This document shows positions 19,581 through 29,395 of a DNA stretch of 64,000 nucleotides, in pieces. The position numbers were made by a program, and so were the translations under genes. How positions within the stretch are numbered: the first letter of the stretch is position 1; the number at the start of each line of letters is the position of its first letter. This stretch comes from Pseudomonas sp. LFM046 (lineage in GTDB: Bacteria; Pseudomonadota; Gammaproteobacteria; Pseudomonadales; Pseudomonadaceae): NCBI RefSeq assembly GCF_000949385.2, contig NZ_JYKO02000001.1, positions 3,854,770 through 3,918,769 on the forward strand, written 5' to 3'. The notes under the pieces are model-generated. The model was given only the letters and a program-made list of their open reading frames with translations, made no database searches and was not told the origin of the DNA.

Positions 19581-20963
19581 ATGGAACTTTCAGCGACTCA
19601 AGCCCAGTCTCGTTCCAGCCGCGCCGTCAACGAACTGCGCGCGCTGCTCAAGCTGGCGGCGCCCATCATGGTCGCCCAGCTATCCAACTCCGCCATGGGA
19701 TTCGTCGATGCTGTAATGGCCGGCCGCGTCAGCCCGCGCGACCTGGCCGCCGTGGCCCTCGGCAACTCCATCTGGATCCCGGTCTTCCTGTTGATGACCG
19801 GCATCCTGCTCGCTACCACCGCCAAGGTGGCCGAACGTTTCGGCGCCGGGAAGCAGGCGGAGATCGGCCCACTGGTGCGCCAGGCCCTCTGGCTGGCCCT
19901 GGTAGTGGGTATTTCCGGCGCCCTGTTGCTGCTCAACGCTCGGCCGGTACTGGAGCTGATGGGCGTCGATCCGGAACTGATCGACCCTGCCATGGGCTAT
20001 CTGCACGGCATCGCCTTCGGCTTCCCCGCTGTCGCCCTGTACTACGTGCTGCGCTGCTTCAGTGATGGCCTGGGCCGCACGCGCCCGAGCATGATGCTGG
20101 GGATCGGCGGCCTGCTGCTGAACATTCCCCTGAACTACATCCTGATCTACGGCCACCTCGGCATGCCCGCCCTGGGCGGCGTGGGCTGCGGCTGGGCCAG
20201 CGGCACGGTGATGTGGTTCATGCTGCTGGGCATGCTGAGCTGGGTCACCCGCGCCCCTGTCTACAAGCCCAGCGGCCTGTTCGAGCGCTTCGACACGCCG
20301 CAGCTGCCGGTGATCAAGCGCCTGCTCTCCGTGGGCGGGCCCATCGGCATCGCGGTGTTCGCTGAATCCAGCATCTTCGCCGTGATCGCCCTGCTGATCG
20401 GCAGCCTGGGCGCCACCGTGGTGGCCGGGCACCAGATCGCCCTGAACTTCAGCGCCCTGATCTTCATGATCCCCTACGCCCTGGCGATGGCTGTCACCGT
20501 GCGCGTCGGCCAGGCCCTGGGCCGTGGCGAGCCACGCGCAGCGCGCTTCGCGGCCGGTATCGGGATCGGCGCCGCGCTGGCTTACGCCTGCGTTTCCGCC
20601 AGCCTGATGCTGCTGTGCCGCGAGCTGATCGCGAAGATGTATTCGCCCGATCCGCAGGTGATCGCCGTGGCCGCCATGCTGATCGTCTACTCGGCGCTGT
20701 TTCAGTTCTCCGACGCCATCCAGGTCGCCGCAGCCGGCGCCCTGCGCGGCTATCAGGACACCCGCGCCACCATGATCATCACCCTCTTCGCCTACTGGGG
20801 CATCGGTCTTCCGGTCGGTTACGCCCTTGGCCTGTCCGACTGGCTGGGCGAGCCGAGCGGCCCGAAGGGCCTCTGGCAGGGGCTGGTCGTGGGCCTGACC
20901 TGCGCCGCAGTGCTGCTCAGCCTGCGGCTGGCGCGCAGTTCAAGGGCGAGGATTCGCAGGTGA
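19581..20963 (+). CDS. MATE-family multidrug efflux transporter (NorM/PmpM type)
   Basis: 460 residues with 12 predicted membrane helices in two related halves. The N-terminal MATE motif is visible in [37 protein letters not shown], and the ALRGYQDTR segment marks the second half. NorM/PmpM members couple cation (Na+ or H+) entry to export of fluoroquinolones and cationic dyes. It ends in a strong terminator. Symbol withheld because several MATE paralogues occur in Pseudomonas. Confidence 0.93.
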   Translation: MELSATQAQSRSSRAVNELRALLKLAAPIMVAQLSNSAMGFVDAVMAGRVSPRDLAAVALGNSIWIPVFLLMTGILLATTAKVAERFGAGKQAEIGPLVRQALWLALVVGISGALLLLNARPVLELMGVDPELIDPAMGYLHGIAFGFPAVALYYVLRCFSDGLGRTRPSMMLGIGGLLLNIPLNYILIYGHLGMPALGGVGCGWASGTVMWFMLLGMLSWVTRAPVYKPSGLFERFDTPQLPVIKRLLSVGGPIGIAVFAESSIFAVIALLIGSLGATVVAGHQIALNFSALIFMIPYALAMAVTVRVGQALGRGEPRAARFAAGIGIGAALAYACVSASLMLLCRELIAKMYSPDPQVIAVAAMLIVYSALFQFSDAIQVAAAGALRGYQDTRATMIITLFAYWGIGLPVGYALGLSDWLGEPSGPKGLWQGLVVGLTCAAVLLSLRLARSSRARIRR

Positions 20964-20965
20964 AA

Positions 20966-20994
20966 AAAGGGCCGCATCGAGCGGCCCTTTTTCT
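20966..20994 (+). terminator. Terminator after the MATE gene
   Basis: Ten-bp stem AAAGGGCCGC / GCGGCCCTTT with an ATCGA loop and T-rich tail; A-rich on the other flank, so it may also stop the convergent gene ending at 21012. Confidence 0.9.
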
Positions 20995-21011
20995 TTTGCG
21001 GATGACGCAGC

Positions 21012-21467
21012 TCAATCGTCCAGGTGAGCAGGCACGGCGGCCAGGGCTTCCCAGTAGGCGGGAGTCAGGTAATCCCGGCCGGCCAGCAGGTGCTCGAGGT
21101 AGCTGCGGGTCGGCCAGAGGCCCGCTTCGCGCATGGCCGGGTTGGCGATGTAGACCCAGGCCGCCTGCACGCCGTGCTCGGTGATCACCGGCATGCGCTC
21201 GCGGCTGTAGAAGATGGGCGTGCCCTCGAAGGGGTCCATCTTCCAGATCTCGTCCTCATGGGCCAGCCGATAGAGCACGCCCTCTACCACCCCGCCCTGC
21301 TGGTGGCGAATGTTCGCGTAGGAACGGCCGGGGCGATCATGGGCGCGCTTGTCGAAGCACAGGGCGTAGCCCTCCAGGCGCCCGGCCATGGCGTCCGTGA
21401 ACGCCAGGCCCCGGCTGCGCATGCGCGCCGGGTTCATGTTGGAGCCATAGGCGAAGTAGAACGGCAT
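21012..21467 (-). CDS. Gamma-glutamylcyclotransferase-fold (GGCT/AIG2-like) protein
   Basis: 151-residue protein with the GGCT substrate-binding motif YFAYGSNMNPARM at the N-terminus and a conserved acidic residue in the KMDPFEGTP stretch, as in cyclotransferases that release 5-oxoproline from gamma-glutamyl compounds. The exact substrate is not predictable. Its ATG overlaps the tusA-like stop by one base (TGATG), so the two are probably translated together. Confidence 0.85.
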   Translation of the reverse strand: MPFYFAYGSNMNPARMRSRGLAFTDAMAGRLEGYALCFDKRAHDRPGRSYANIRHQQGGVVEGVLYRLAHEDEIWKMDPFEGTPIFYSRERMPVITEHGVQAAWVYIANPAMREAGLWPTRSYLEHLLAGRDYLTPAYWEALAAVPAHLDD

Positions 21468-21706
21468 CAGTCGGCCTTCTTGCGGATCCAGTAGAGGTAG
21501 GTACCGGCTTCTTCCGACTGGTCCAGCAGTTCGTGACCGAGGAAAACGCAGAACTTGGGGATGTCACGACGGGTCGAGGGGTCGGTGGCGATCACCTTGA
21601 GCAGGCCGCCGGGCGGCAGGTCGCGCACCTTGTTGTGCAACATCATCACCGGCTCGGGGCAATTCAGGCCGGTGGCGTCGAGGATGGCATCGGGTTGTTG
21701 GGACAT
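21467..21706 (-). CDS. tusA: TusA-family sulfurtransferase
   Basis: 79-residue sulfur carrier of the TusA/SirA fold. The active cysteine is in [16 protein letters not shown], and [19 protein letters not shown] is the family's second conserved block. The protein passes persulfide sulfur, classically to TusBCD for tRNA 2-thiouridine. GGAG precedes the ATG by six bases; a longer start four codons upstream would bury that site. It shares an overlapping operon with the GGCT-fold gene. Confidence 0.9.
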   Translation of the reverse strand: MSQQPDAILDATGLNCPEPVMMLHNKVRDLPPGGLLKVIATDPSTRRDIPKFCVFLGHELLDQSEEAGTYLYWIRKKAD

Positions 21707-21870
21707 GGGGCACTCCAAAAGCTGGCCGCTATTGTGGCGTAAAGCCGTGTATCCGCACAGCCTCGCTGCCTCTGCTGCGACGTCCGGCCACAGCGCACAA
21801 CCTTGGATGGGCGCCCCCCGACGCTGCGCTGGGGCAAGCTGCCCGGATCACTCCCGGAAGCGGAACACCG

Positions 21871-23415
21871 ATGCGCCTCGCCAGCCTGATCCTCGCCCTC
21901 CTCCTGCTCGGTGGCTGCGCCGCCCGCGAGCAGCTTCCCGACTACGACCAGCTCGTCGATCGCCAATTGCCTGCCACCCATTTCGAGACCGTGATCACTG
22001 CCCGCGACGGCACGCGGCTTTCCGCCACGGTCTTCCAGCCAGCCCTCGAGCCGGGCAAACACGCGCCTGTGGTGGTCCACACCCACGGCTGGGGCGGCTG
22101 GCGGGTCACCGGGCCGGACAGCTTCTACGGCACGCAGATGATGTCCGGCCGGGCGGCGCTCAAGGCCTGGCGCGCCGGTTTCTGGGTGATCAGCTACGAC
22201 CAGCGCGGTTGGGGTGGCAGCGACGGTGATATCGAGATGATGGACCCGCGCTACGAGGTGCAGGACGCCCTGGCAGTGATCGACTGGGCCGCCACGCACC
22301 TGCCGCGCCTGACCCTGGACGGCCCCGGCGACCCGCGCGTCGGCATGCTCGGCGAGAGCTATGGCGGCGCCGTGCAACTGCTGGCCTCGGCGGAGGACCC
22401 GCGCATCGATGCCATCGTGCCCATCGCCACCTGGTACGACCTGTCCGAAGCCCTGGCGCCCGGCGGACACCTGAAGGTCGGCTGGACCGGCGTGCTGCTG
22501 AGTCTGGGCCTCGCCACCGGCTATGACCTGGGCAAGTTCACCCAGACGCCCTACCTGAGAAGCGCCAGCGGCGAGATGACGCCGGAAGTGGCAGCCGAAC
22601 TCAAGGCCCACAGCCTCGCCAGCTACTGCCAGCGCGGCCAGCGCCCCCATGCCGACGCCCTGCTGATCCAGGGTTTGCGCGACACCCTGTTCCCGCTGGA
22701 CCAGGGCCTCTCCATCCGCGAGTGCCTGGGCCAGGGCGATGTCGACGTCCGCTTGCTGGGCATGCAGGGTGGCCACATCCTGCCACCGCCGCTGCAGCGC
22801 TGGAGCGGCCTGCCGCCCTTCAACAACGAGCCGGTACTGCATTGCGGCGACCGCGCCATCAACCTCTATCAAGCGGTGGTCGCCTGGTACGAGGACAAGC
22901 TGCGCGGCCGTACCGGCGTCGCCGACAGCGTGCCGGACCTCTGCCTCAGCCTCGACCTGGACCACGGCCTCGCCCTGCAACAGACGCCGCAGTCCGCTGC
23001 ACCCCAGCCCCTGCCGGACATCCGTATTCGTCCGCTCACCAGTGGCTGGCTCAGCCCGGCCAGCTTCATCCCGCTGCGCAAGGTGGACACCGCCAGCGGC
23101 CTGGTGGGCAGCGCCCGTCTGGAACTGGAGCACGACACCGACGCGCCGTTGCTCTTTGCCTCGCTGGCGGTACGCCGGGCCGGAGGCGGCATCGACGTCC
23201 TGAGCGAGCAGAGCACACCACTCAACGCCCGCCAGGTGGACCTTGCCGCCGCCAGCGCCCTGCTCCGGCCCGGCGACGAGTTGGGGCTGCGCGTAAGCGG
23301 ATTCAGCGGTCAATACCTGTTCAACAGCTCCTGGAGTCCACGCGCCACGACCCTCAGGGGGCGGATCAGCCTTCCCGCACTACAGCCTCTGGAAACGCCC
23401 CTGGCCAGCCAATGA
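21871..23415 (+). CDS. CocE/NonD-family alpha/beta hydrolase, predicted lipoprotein
   Basis: 514-residue hydrolase of the X-Pro dipeptidyl-peptidase/CocE (S15-like) group. The signal sequence ends in a lipobox LLLGGC (Cys about residue 16), so it should be lipid-anchored. The catalytic domain shows VVVHTHGWGGWR, the nucleophile elbow GESYGGAVQ, and a late His in QGGHILPP; the C-terminal ~170 residues (from DIRIRPLTSGWLSPASF) resemble the jelly-roll domain of this family. Substrate unknown: cocaine esterase, glutaryl-7-ACA acylase and dipeptidyl peptidases share the fold. Confidence 0.82.
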   Translation: MRLASLILALLLLGGCAAREQLPDYDQLVDRQLPATHFETVITARDGTRLSATVFQPALEPGKHAPVVVHTHGWGGWRVTGPDSFYGTQMMSGRAALKAWRAGFWVISYDQRGWGGSDGDIEMMDPRYEVQDALAVIDWAATHLPRLTLDGPGDPRVGMLGESYGGAVQLLASAEDPRIDAIVPIATWYDLSEALAPGGHLKVGWTGVLLSLGLATGYDLGKFTQTPYLRSASGEMTPEVAAELKAHSLASYCQRGQRPHADALLIQGLRDTLFPLDQGLSIRECLGQGDVDVRLLGMQGGHILPPPLQRWSGLPPFNNEPVLHCGDRAINLYQAVVAWYEDKLRGRTGVADSVPDLCLSLDLDHGLALQQTPQSAAPQPLPDIRIRPLTSGWLSPASFIPLRKVDTASGLVGSARLELEHDTDAPLLFASLAVRRAGGGIDVLSEQSTPLNARQVDLAAASALLRPGDELGLRVSGFSGQYLFNSSWSPRATTLRGRISLPALQPLETPLASQ

Positions 23416-23454
23416 AAGCCGGCGCAGCATGGAGTGATTTCCGGAGGGTGCGAT

Positions 23455-23622
23455 ATGGCCCACGCTTCCGAGCACCGGTGGTGCGTCAAACGCCTGGATG
23501 ACAATGGCAACGTGTTCGTTCTGCGGGCTGGGCTGAGCCGTGACGAAGCCGAGCGCCTGGTGGCGGAGTACCAGGCGCGGGGGCACAAGCAGAGTTACTG
23601 GGTGGAGCGGATGTCGCTGTGA
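23455..23622 (+). CDS. Small conserved hypothetical protein (55 aa)
   Basis: 55 residues: MAHASEHRWCVKRLDDNG, then VFVLRAGLSRDEAERLVAEYQARGHKQSYW. GGAGG lies seven bases before the ATG. The helix-plus-strand pattern with 'AERLVAEYQARGHKQ' looks like half of a small alpha-beta sandwich of the kind seen in stand-alone DUFs of Pseudomonas. No catalytic motif. It lies 39 bases after the CocE-type gene and may be co-transcribed. Confidence 0.7.
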   Translation: MAHASEHRWCVKRLDDNGNVFVLRAGLSRDEAERLVAEYQARGHKQSYWVERMSL

Positions 23623-23650
23623 AGGGGCAGCAATTCGCCCCCCACACGGC

Positions 23651-24700
23651 TTACAGCCTGCGCAGATGGCAGGTCACTTCCTCGCGGTCGTGGTAGAGCT
23701 GCTTGCAGGCGATGGACACCTTCATGCCCCTGCCCTTCAGGCCCGCCTCGATCCTCGCCAGCAGCTTCTGCACCTCGGCGTAACGCTGCTTCATCGGCAG
23801 CTTGAGATTGACCACTGCCTCCTGGCACCAGCCCTCGCCCAGCCAGGTCTCGATCATTGCCGCCGTCCGCGCGGGCTTTTCGACGATGTCGCAGACCATC
23901 CAATTTACGGGGTGCCGCGGCTTGAACGTAAAGCCGTCGGCCCGCTGATGCACGACGAAACCCGAATACATCAGGCTCTCGGCCATGGGGCCGTTGTCCA
24001 CGGCGGTGACCTTGATCTCTCGCTGCACCAGTTGCCAGGTCCAGCCACCCGGCGCGGCGCCCAGGTCCACGGCGGTCATGCCGGGTGCCAGACGAGCATT
24101 CCACTGGTCACGGGGAATGAACTGATGCCATGCCTCCTCCAGCTTGAGGGTGGAACGGCTGGGGGCCTCGCGGGGGAACTTCAGGCGCGGGATGCCCATG
24201 GGCCAGAGCGCCGAATTGTTCGATTCGGCCAGGCCGACGAAGGCCTCGCGGCCGCTGCGGAAGGTCAGCAGCAGGCGTGGCAGCTGCGGGTCGTCCTTGA
24301 GCTTGCCCGCCTTCGCCAGGGCAGCGCGCAGGGGCTTTTCGAACTTGCGGCAGAAGGTGGACAGCTCCTTGCCTTCGTTGGTATCGAGCACTTCCAGCCA
24401 GAGGCTGCCGCATACCGGGTAGCCCGCCAGGGCTTCAAGCAGCACGCCGATACGGTCGGTTTCAGGCAGCTCGACGTATTCGCCACGGGCCCACTGACGG
24501 GGAAAGATCAGCTGGCTGAAGCGCACCTTGCGCATCAACCGCTCGGCACCGCCGGGTTCAGTGCAGACGAACTCGGCACAGGCGCTCTGGGGCTTGGCCT
24601 TGGGGTAGCCGGCCACTTCGAGGCGGGCGGCGTGCTCGGCGATCTCGGCACAGACTTCCCCCTCGAAACCGGGGCGGCAGTGCAACAACAGGGTGTTCAT
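23651..24700 (-). CDS. rlmM: 23S rRNA (cytidine-2498-2'-O)-methyltransferase RlmM
   Basis: 349-residue SAM-dependent methyltransferase that modifies C2498 of 23S rRNA before subunit assembly. It has the N-terminal THUMP-like region and a C-terminal Rossmann methyltransferase with AVDLGAAPGGWTWQL as SAM motif, the catalytic Lys/Asp/Lys/Glu set in WMVCDIVEKP and VVNLKLPMKQRY. I start at MNTLLLHCRPGFEGE, with AGGAGG upstream. It is divergent from acnA. Confidence 0.94.
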   Translation of the reverse strand: MNTLLLHCRPGFEGEVCAEIAEHAARLEVAGYPKAKPQSACAEFVCTEPGGAERLMRKVRFSQLIFPRQWARGEYVELPETDRIGVLLEALAGYPVCGSLWLEVLDTNEGKELSTFCRKFEKPLRAALAKAGKLKDDPQLPRLLLTFRSGREAFVGLAESNNSALWPMGIPRLKFPREAPSRSTLKLEEAWHQFIPRDQWNARLAPGMTAVDLGAAPGGWTWQLVQREIKVTAVDNGPMAESLMYSGFVVHQRADGFTFKPRHPVNWMVCDIVEKPARTAAMIETWLGEGWCQEAVVNLKLPMKQRYAEVQKLLARIEAGLKGRGMKVSIACKQLYHDREEVTCHLRRL

Positions 24701-24912
24701 GGGGGGCTCCTCCTGGGCGCGCACTATAGTTGCGCGCCGCCCTTTTTCACACAGCCCTTAAAGGAAATTCCTACGGCCGGCTTGGTATTCGGGAGCATTG
24801 CGAGAAGGAACAGCCGGTCGGCTGATATGGCAAGCCCTGCCGGACAGGGCTAACGTTCTAGATTCCGTTCGCGCAGCCGGCCCATGCCGTGTGGGCCCCA
24901 AGGAGATGTCCG

Positions 24913-27603
24913 ATGCCTTCCCTGGATAGCCTGAACTGCCGCCGCAGCCTCGAAGTCGCCGGCAAGACCTACCACTACTTCAGCCTGCCCGAAGCCGCCA
25001 AGCGCCTGGGTGCCATCGACAAGCTGCCCATGTCGATGAAGGTCCTGCTGGAGAACCTGCTGCGCTGGGAGGACAACGAAACCGTCAGCGCCGCCGACCT
25101 CCAGGCCCTGGCCGACTGGCTCGGGCCACGCAGTTCGGAGCGGGAGATCCAGTACCGCCCGGCGCGCGTGCTGATGCAGGACTTCACCGGCGTGCCCGCA
25201 GTGGTGGACCTGGCCGCCATGCGTGCCGCCGTCGCCGCGGCGGGCGGTGACCCGCAGCGGATCAATCCCCTGTCGCCCGTCGACCTGGTGATCGACCACT
25301 CGGTGATGGTGGACCGTTTTGCCTCCCAGGCCGCCTTCGAGCAGAACGTCGAGATCGAAATGCAGCGCAACGGCGAACGCTACGCCTTCCTGCGCTGGGG
25401 CCAGCGGGCCTTCGACAACTTCAGCGTGGTGCCCCCGGGCACCGGCATCTGTCACCAGGTCAACCTCGAGTACCTGGCCCGTACCGTCTGGACCCGCGAA
25501 GACGGCGACGTCACCTACGCCTTCCCCGACACCCTGGTGGGCACCGACTCCCACACCACCATGATCAATGGCCTCGGCGTGCTCGGCTGGGGCGTCGGCG
25601 GCATCGAGGCGGAAGCGGCCATGCTCGGCCAGCCGGTGTCGATGCTGATTCCCGAGGTGATCGGCTTCAAGCTCACCGGCAAGCTGCGCGAAGGCATCAC
25701 CGCCACCGACCTGGTGCTCACCGTCACGCAGATGCTGCGCAAGAAGGGCGTCGTCGGAAAGTTCGTCGAGTTCTACGGCGACGGCCTGGCCGACCTGCCC
25801 CTGGCCGACCGGGCCACCATCGCCAATATGGCCCCGGAATACGGTGCTACCTGCGGCTTCTTCCCGGTGGACGAGATCACCCTGGGCTACCTGCGCCTGT
25901 CGGGCCGCCCGGAGCAAACCGTGAAACTGGTAGAGGCCTACAGCAAGGCCCAGGGCCTGTGGCGCGTACCTGGCCACGAACCCGTGTTCACCGACACCCT
26001 CGCGCTGGACCTCTCCAGCGTCGAAGCCAGCCTGGCCGGCCCGCGCCGCCCACAGGACCGGGTGCCCCTGCCCCAGGTACCGAAGGCCTTCGATGACCTG
26101 CTGGGCCTGCAGGTGAAGCCGGCCGACGGCCACGAGGTGGGCAACGGCCTGGTCACCTTGGACGACGGCCAGTCGTTCACGCTCGAAGACGGTGCCGTGG
26201 TCATCGCCGCCATCACCTCCTGCACCAACACCTCCAACCCCAGCGTGATGATGGCCGCCGGCCTGCTGGCGAAGAAGGCCGTGGAAAAAGGCCTGACCCG
26301 AAAGCCCTGGGTGAAGTCCTCCCTGGCCCCCGGTTCCAAGGTGGTGACGGAATACTTCCGCGCCGCCGGCCTGACACCGTACCTGGACCAGCTCGGTTTC
26401 AACCTGGTGGGCTATGGCTGCACCACCTGCATCGGCAACTCCGGGCCGCTGCTCGACCCCATCGAGAAAGCCATCCAGCAGGCCGACCTGACGGTGGCCT
26501 CCGTGCTCTCCGGCAACCGCAACTTCGAAGGCCGGGTGCACCCGCTGGTGAAAGCCAACTGGCTGGCCTCCCCGCCGCTGGTGGTGGCCTACGCCCTCGC
26601 CGGCAGCGTGCGGATCGACCTGGGCAGCCAGCCCCTGGGCCAGGGCAAGGACGGCCAGCCGGTCTACCTCAAGGACATCTGGCCGAGCCAGCAGGACATT
26701 GCCGCGGCCATCCAGAAGGTGGACACCGCCATGTTCCGCAAGGAATACGCCGAAGTATTTGCCGGCGATGAAAAATGGCGGTCGATCCAGGTGCCCGAGT
26801 CCGACACCTATGCCTGGCAGGCCGACTCCACCTATATCCAGCACCCGCCTTTCTTCGCCGATATCACCAGTGCGCCACCCAAGGTGGAAGACGTTCACCA
26901 GGCGCGCATCCTCGCCCTCCTGGGGGACTCGGTGACCACCGACCACATCTCCCCCGCCGGCAACATAAAGGCGGACAGCCCCGCAGGGCGCTACCTCAGG
27001 GAGCACGGCGTGCAGCCCGCGGACTTCAACTCCTACGGCTCGCGGCGCGGCAACCACGACGTGATGATGCGCGGCACCTTCGCCAATATCCGCATCCGCA
27101 ACGAGATGCTCGGTGGCGAGGAAGGCGGCAACACCCTGCACGTGCCCAGTGGCGAGAAGCTGGCGATCTATGACGCCGCCATGCGCTACCAGACCGAGGG
27201 CACGCCGCTGGTCATCGTCGCCGGCAAGGAATACGGCACCGGCTCCTCACGTGACTGGGCGGCCAAGGGCACCAACCTGCTCGGGGTCAAGGCGGTGATC
27301 GCCGAGAGTTTCGAGCGCATTCACCGCTCCAACCTGGTGGGCATGGGCGTGCTGCCCCTGCAGTTCAAGGAAGGTGAGGACCGCAAGACTCTCGGCCTCA
27401 GCGGCAAGGAGACCCTGGCCATTCGCGGCCTGGACGGTGCCGGCCTGCGTCCGCACATGGACCTGCGCTTGGAAATCACCCGCGAGGACGGCTCGAAAGC
27501 CCAGACGACGCTGCTGTGCCGCATCGACACCCTGAACGAGGTGGAGTACTTCAAGGCGGGCGGCATCCTGCACTACGTGTTGCGGCAGCTGCTGGCGGGG
27601 TAG
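24913..27603 (+). CDS. acnA: Aconitate hydratase A
   Basis: 896-residue [4Fe-4S] enzyme of the TCA and glyoxylate cycles, isomerising citrate and isocitrate. The cluster cysteines lie in [16 protein letters not shown] and [13 protein letters not shown]; the swivel domain motif [16 protein letters not shown] is intact. Length and sequence fit the IRP-like AcnA type, which is more oxidant-stable than AcnB. ATG at 24913 has AAGGAG seven bases upstream. Confidence 0.97.
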   Translation: MPSLDSLNCRRSLEVAGKTYHYFSLPEAAKRLGAIDKLPMSMKVLLENLLRWEDNETVSAADLQALADWLGPRSSEREIQYRPARVLMQDFTGVPAVVDLAAMRAAVAAAGGDPQRINPLSPVDLVIDHSVMVDRFASQAAFEQNVEIEMQRNGERYAFLRWGQRAFDNFSVVPPGTGICHQVNLEYLARTVWTREDGDVTYAFPDTLVGTDSHTTMINGLGVLGWGVGGIEAEAAMLGQPVSMLIPEVIGFKLTGKLREGITATDLVLTVTQMLRKKGVVGKFVEFYGDGLADLPLADRATIANMAPEYGATCGFFPVDEITLGYLRLSGRPEQTVKLVEAYSKAQGLWRVPGHEPVFTDTLALDLSSVEASLAGPRRPQDRVPLPQVPKAFDDLLGLQVKPADGHEVGNGLVTLDDGQSFTLEDGAVVIAAITSCTNTSNPSVMMAAGLLAKKAVEKGLTRKPWVKSSLAPGSKVVTEYFRAAGLTPYLDQLGFNLVGYGCTTCIGNSGPLLDPIEKAIQQADLTVASVLSGNRNFEGRVHPLVKANWLASPPLVVAYALAGSVRIDLGSQPLGQGKDGQPVYLKDIWPSQQDIAAAIQKVDTAMFRKEYAEVFAGDEKWRSIQVPESDTYAWQADSTYIQHPPFFADITSAPPKVEDVHQARILALLGDSVTTDHISPAGNIKADSPAGRYLREHGVQPADFNSYGSRRGNHDVMMRGTFANIRIRNEMLGGEEGGNTLHVPSGEKLAIYDAAMRYQTEGTPLVIVAGKEYGTGSSRDWAAKGTNLLGVKAVIAESFERIHRSNLVGMGVLPLQFKEGEDRKTLGLSGKETLAIRGLDGAGLRPHMDLRLEITREDGSKAQTTLLCRIDTLNEVEYFKAGGILHYVLRQLLAG

Positions 27604-27776
27604 CGGGCGTCGAGTTGCAGGCCGGCACCTGGCGCCGGCCTGCAACGGGCTGCCGTCGTGGACGAAGGCATGAAAGCGGCAGGTGTCACATTCCGAGTAG
27701 ACTAGCGCCCCGAAAAAAAGGCTCAACCTTGGCGCCTGGGTGCCGATAGATGCTGTAAGCCTCGCGGAAGGACACC

Positions 27777-29342
27777 ATGAAGAACAACCAACCTATCACC
27801 CAACGGGAGCGCAGTTTCCCGACAGAACAACGCCTGATTTCCACTACGGACAGCAAAGGCGTCATCACCTATTGCAACGAAGCCTTCATCGAGATCAGCG
27901 GCTACAGCCGCGAGGAACTGCTTCGCTCGCCCCATAACATCGTGCGCCACCCGGATGTGCCGCCGGCCGTGTTCGGCCATATGTGGACAACCCTGAAGAA
28001 GGGCCGCCCCTGGATGGGCGTGGTGAAGAACCGTTGCAAGAACGGCGACCACTACTGGGTCAACGCCTATGTCACGCCCATCTTCGAAGGCTCCCAGATC
28101 ACTGGCTACGAGTCCGTACGGGTCAAACCTTCGGCCGAACAGGTGCGCCGCGCCGAAGCCCTCTACCGGCGCCTGAACAGCGGCAAGGCGGCCATCCCCA
28201 GCCGCGACAAATGGCTGCCGGTGCTGCAGGACTGGCTGCCCTTCATTCTCATCAGCCAGATCGGCTTCCTCATCGGCGCCTGGCTGAACTCCCACTGGGG
28301 CTTCGTGCTGGCCGCCCTGCTCTCCGTGCCCCTGGGCCTGGTGGGGCTGATGTGGCAGAACCGTGGCATCAAGCGCCTGCTGCACCTGGCGGAGCAGACC
28401 ACCTCGGACCCGCTGATCGCACAGATGTACACCGACAGCCGTGGCGTCCAGGCGCGTCTGGAAATGGCCATGCTCAGCCAGGAGGCCCGCCTGAAGACCT
28501 GCCTGACCCGCCTTCAGGACACCGCCGAGCACCTCACCCAGCAGGCCCGCCAGGCCGACACCCTGGCCCACAACAGTTCCGACGGCCTGGAGCGCCAGCG
28601 CGTGGAGACCGAACAGGTGGCCGCCGCCGTCAACCAGATGGCCGCCACCACTCAGGAAGTGGCCAGCAACGTGCAGCGCACGGCCGACGCCACCCAGGAA
28701 GCCAATCGCCTGACCAGCCAGGGCCGCGACATCGCAGCGGAAACCCGCGAAGCCATCCAGCGCCTGTCCCAGTCCGTGGGCGAAACCGGCGAAACCGTCA
28801 CCCGCCTGGCTCAGGACAGCAACGAGATCGGCGGCGTGGTGGACGTGATCAAGGGCATCGCTGACCAGACCAACCTGCTGGCCCTCAACGCCGCCATCGA
28901 GGCCGCCCGCGCAGGCGAGATGGGTCGTGGCTTCGCCGTGGTGGCCGACGAGGTCCGTCAACTGGCCCAGCGCACGGCGGAATCCACCGGGCAGATCCAC
29001 CAGTTGATCGCGCAGCTGCAGAAAACCGCCGAAGAAGCGGTGCTCACCATGGAAAACGGCCGCCGCCAGGCGGACGAAGGCGTCGAGCGCGTGCTTCAGG
29101 CGGATCAGGCGCTGGTGGGCATCAGCGAAGCGGTGGCCAACATCGCCGATATGGCCGACCAGATCGCTGCGGCCACCGAGGAACAAAGCGCGGTGGCGGA
29201 GCAGATCAACCACAGCATCAGCAGCATCGCGCAACTGGCTGACCAGACCTCGGGCGAGGCCCAGCGCACCGCCCAGCTCAGCGAAGAATTGACCCACACT
29301 GCCCAAGGGCAGTACTCCCTGGTGGACAGATTCAACCGCTGA
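27777..29342 (+). CDS. aer: Aer-type aerotaxis/energy-taxis receptor
   Basis: 521-residue methyl-accepting chemotaxis protein with an N-terminal FAD-type PAS domain (about residues 20-115, including [21 protein letters not shown] and [13 protein letters not shown]), a short hydrophobic pair near 155-200 that holds it in the membrane without a periplasmic loop, and a C-terminal MCP signalling domain with the hairpin tip [32 protein letters not shown]. This is the Aer plan: cytoplasmic redox sensing passed to CheA/CheW. It lies beside acnA and the cbb3 oxidases, consistent with oxygen-linked energy metabolism. Confidence 0.92.
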   Translation: MKNNQPITQRERSFPTEQRLISTTDSKGVITYCNEAFIEISGYSREELLRSPHNIVRHPDVPPAVFGHMWTTLKKGRPWMGVVKNRCKNGDHYWVNAYVTPIFEGSQITGYESVRVKPSAEQVRRAEALYRRLNSGKAAIPSRDKWLPVLQDWLPFILISQIGFLIGAWLNSHWGFVLAALLSVPLGLVGLMWQNRGIKRLLHLAEQTTSDPLIAQMYTDSRGVQARLEMAMLSQEARLKTCLTRLQDTAEHLTQQARQADTLAHNSSDGLERQRVETEQVAAAVNQMAATTQEVASNVQRTADATQEANRLTSQGRDIAAETREAIQRLSQSVGETGETVTRLAQDSNEIGGVVDVIKGIADQTNLLALNAAIEAARAGEMGRGFAVVADEVRQLAQRTAESTGQIHQLIAQLQKTAEEAVLTMENGRRQADEGVERVLQADQALVGISEAVANIADMADQIAAATEEQSAVAEQINHSISSIAQLADQTSGEAQRTAQLSEELTHTAQGQYSLVDRFNR

Positions 29343-29353
29343 TCCCGACCACA

Positions 29354-29382
29354 AAAAAAGGCGCCGAAAGGCGCCTTTTTTG
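29354..29382 (+). terminator. Bidirectional terminator after aer
   Basis: Twelve-bp stem AAAAAAGGCGCC / GGCGCCTTTTTT closed by a GAAA tetraloop. A and T runs on both flanks; it lies between aer and the convergent permease gene. Confidence 0.93.
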
Positions 29383-29395
29383 TTCTGCCCATGGA

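Noticed and set aside
24850-27141. 763-codon minus-strand frame opposite acnA
   Set aside because: Shadow of acnA; His/Gly/Val-rich without domain or ribosome site.
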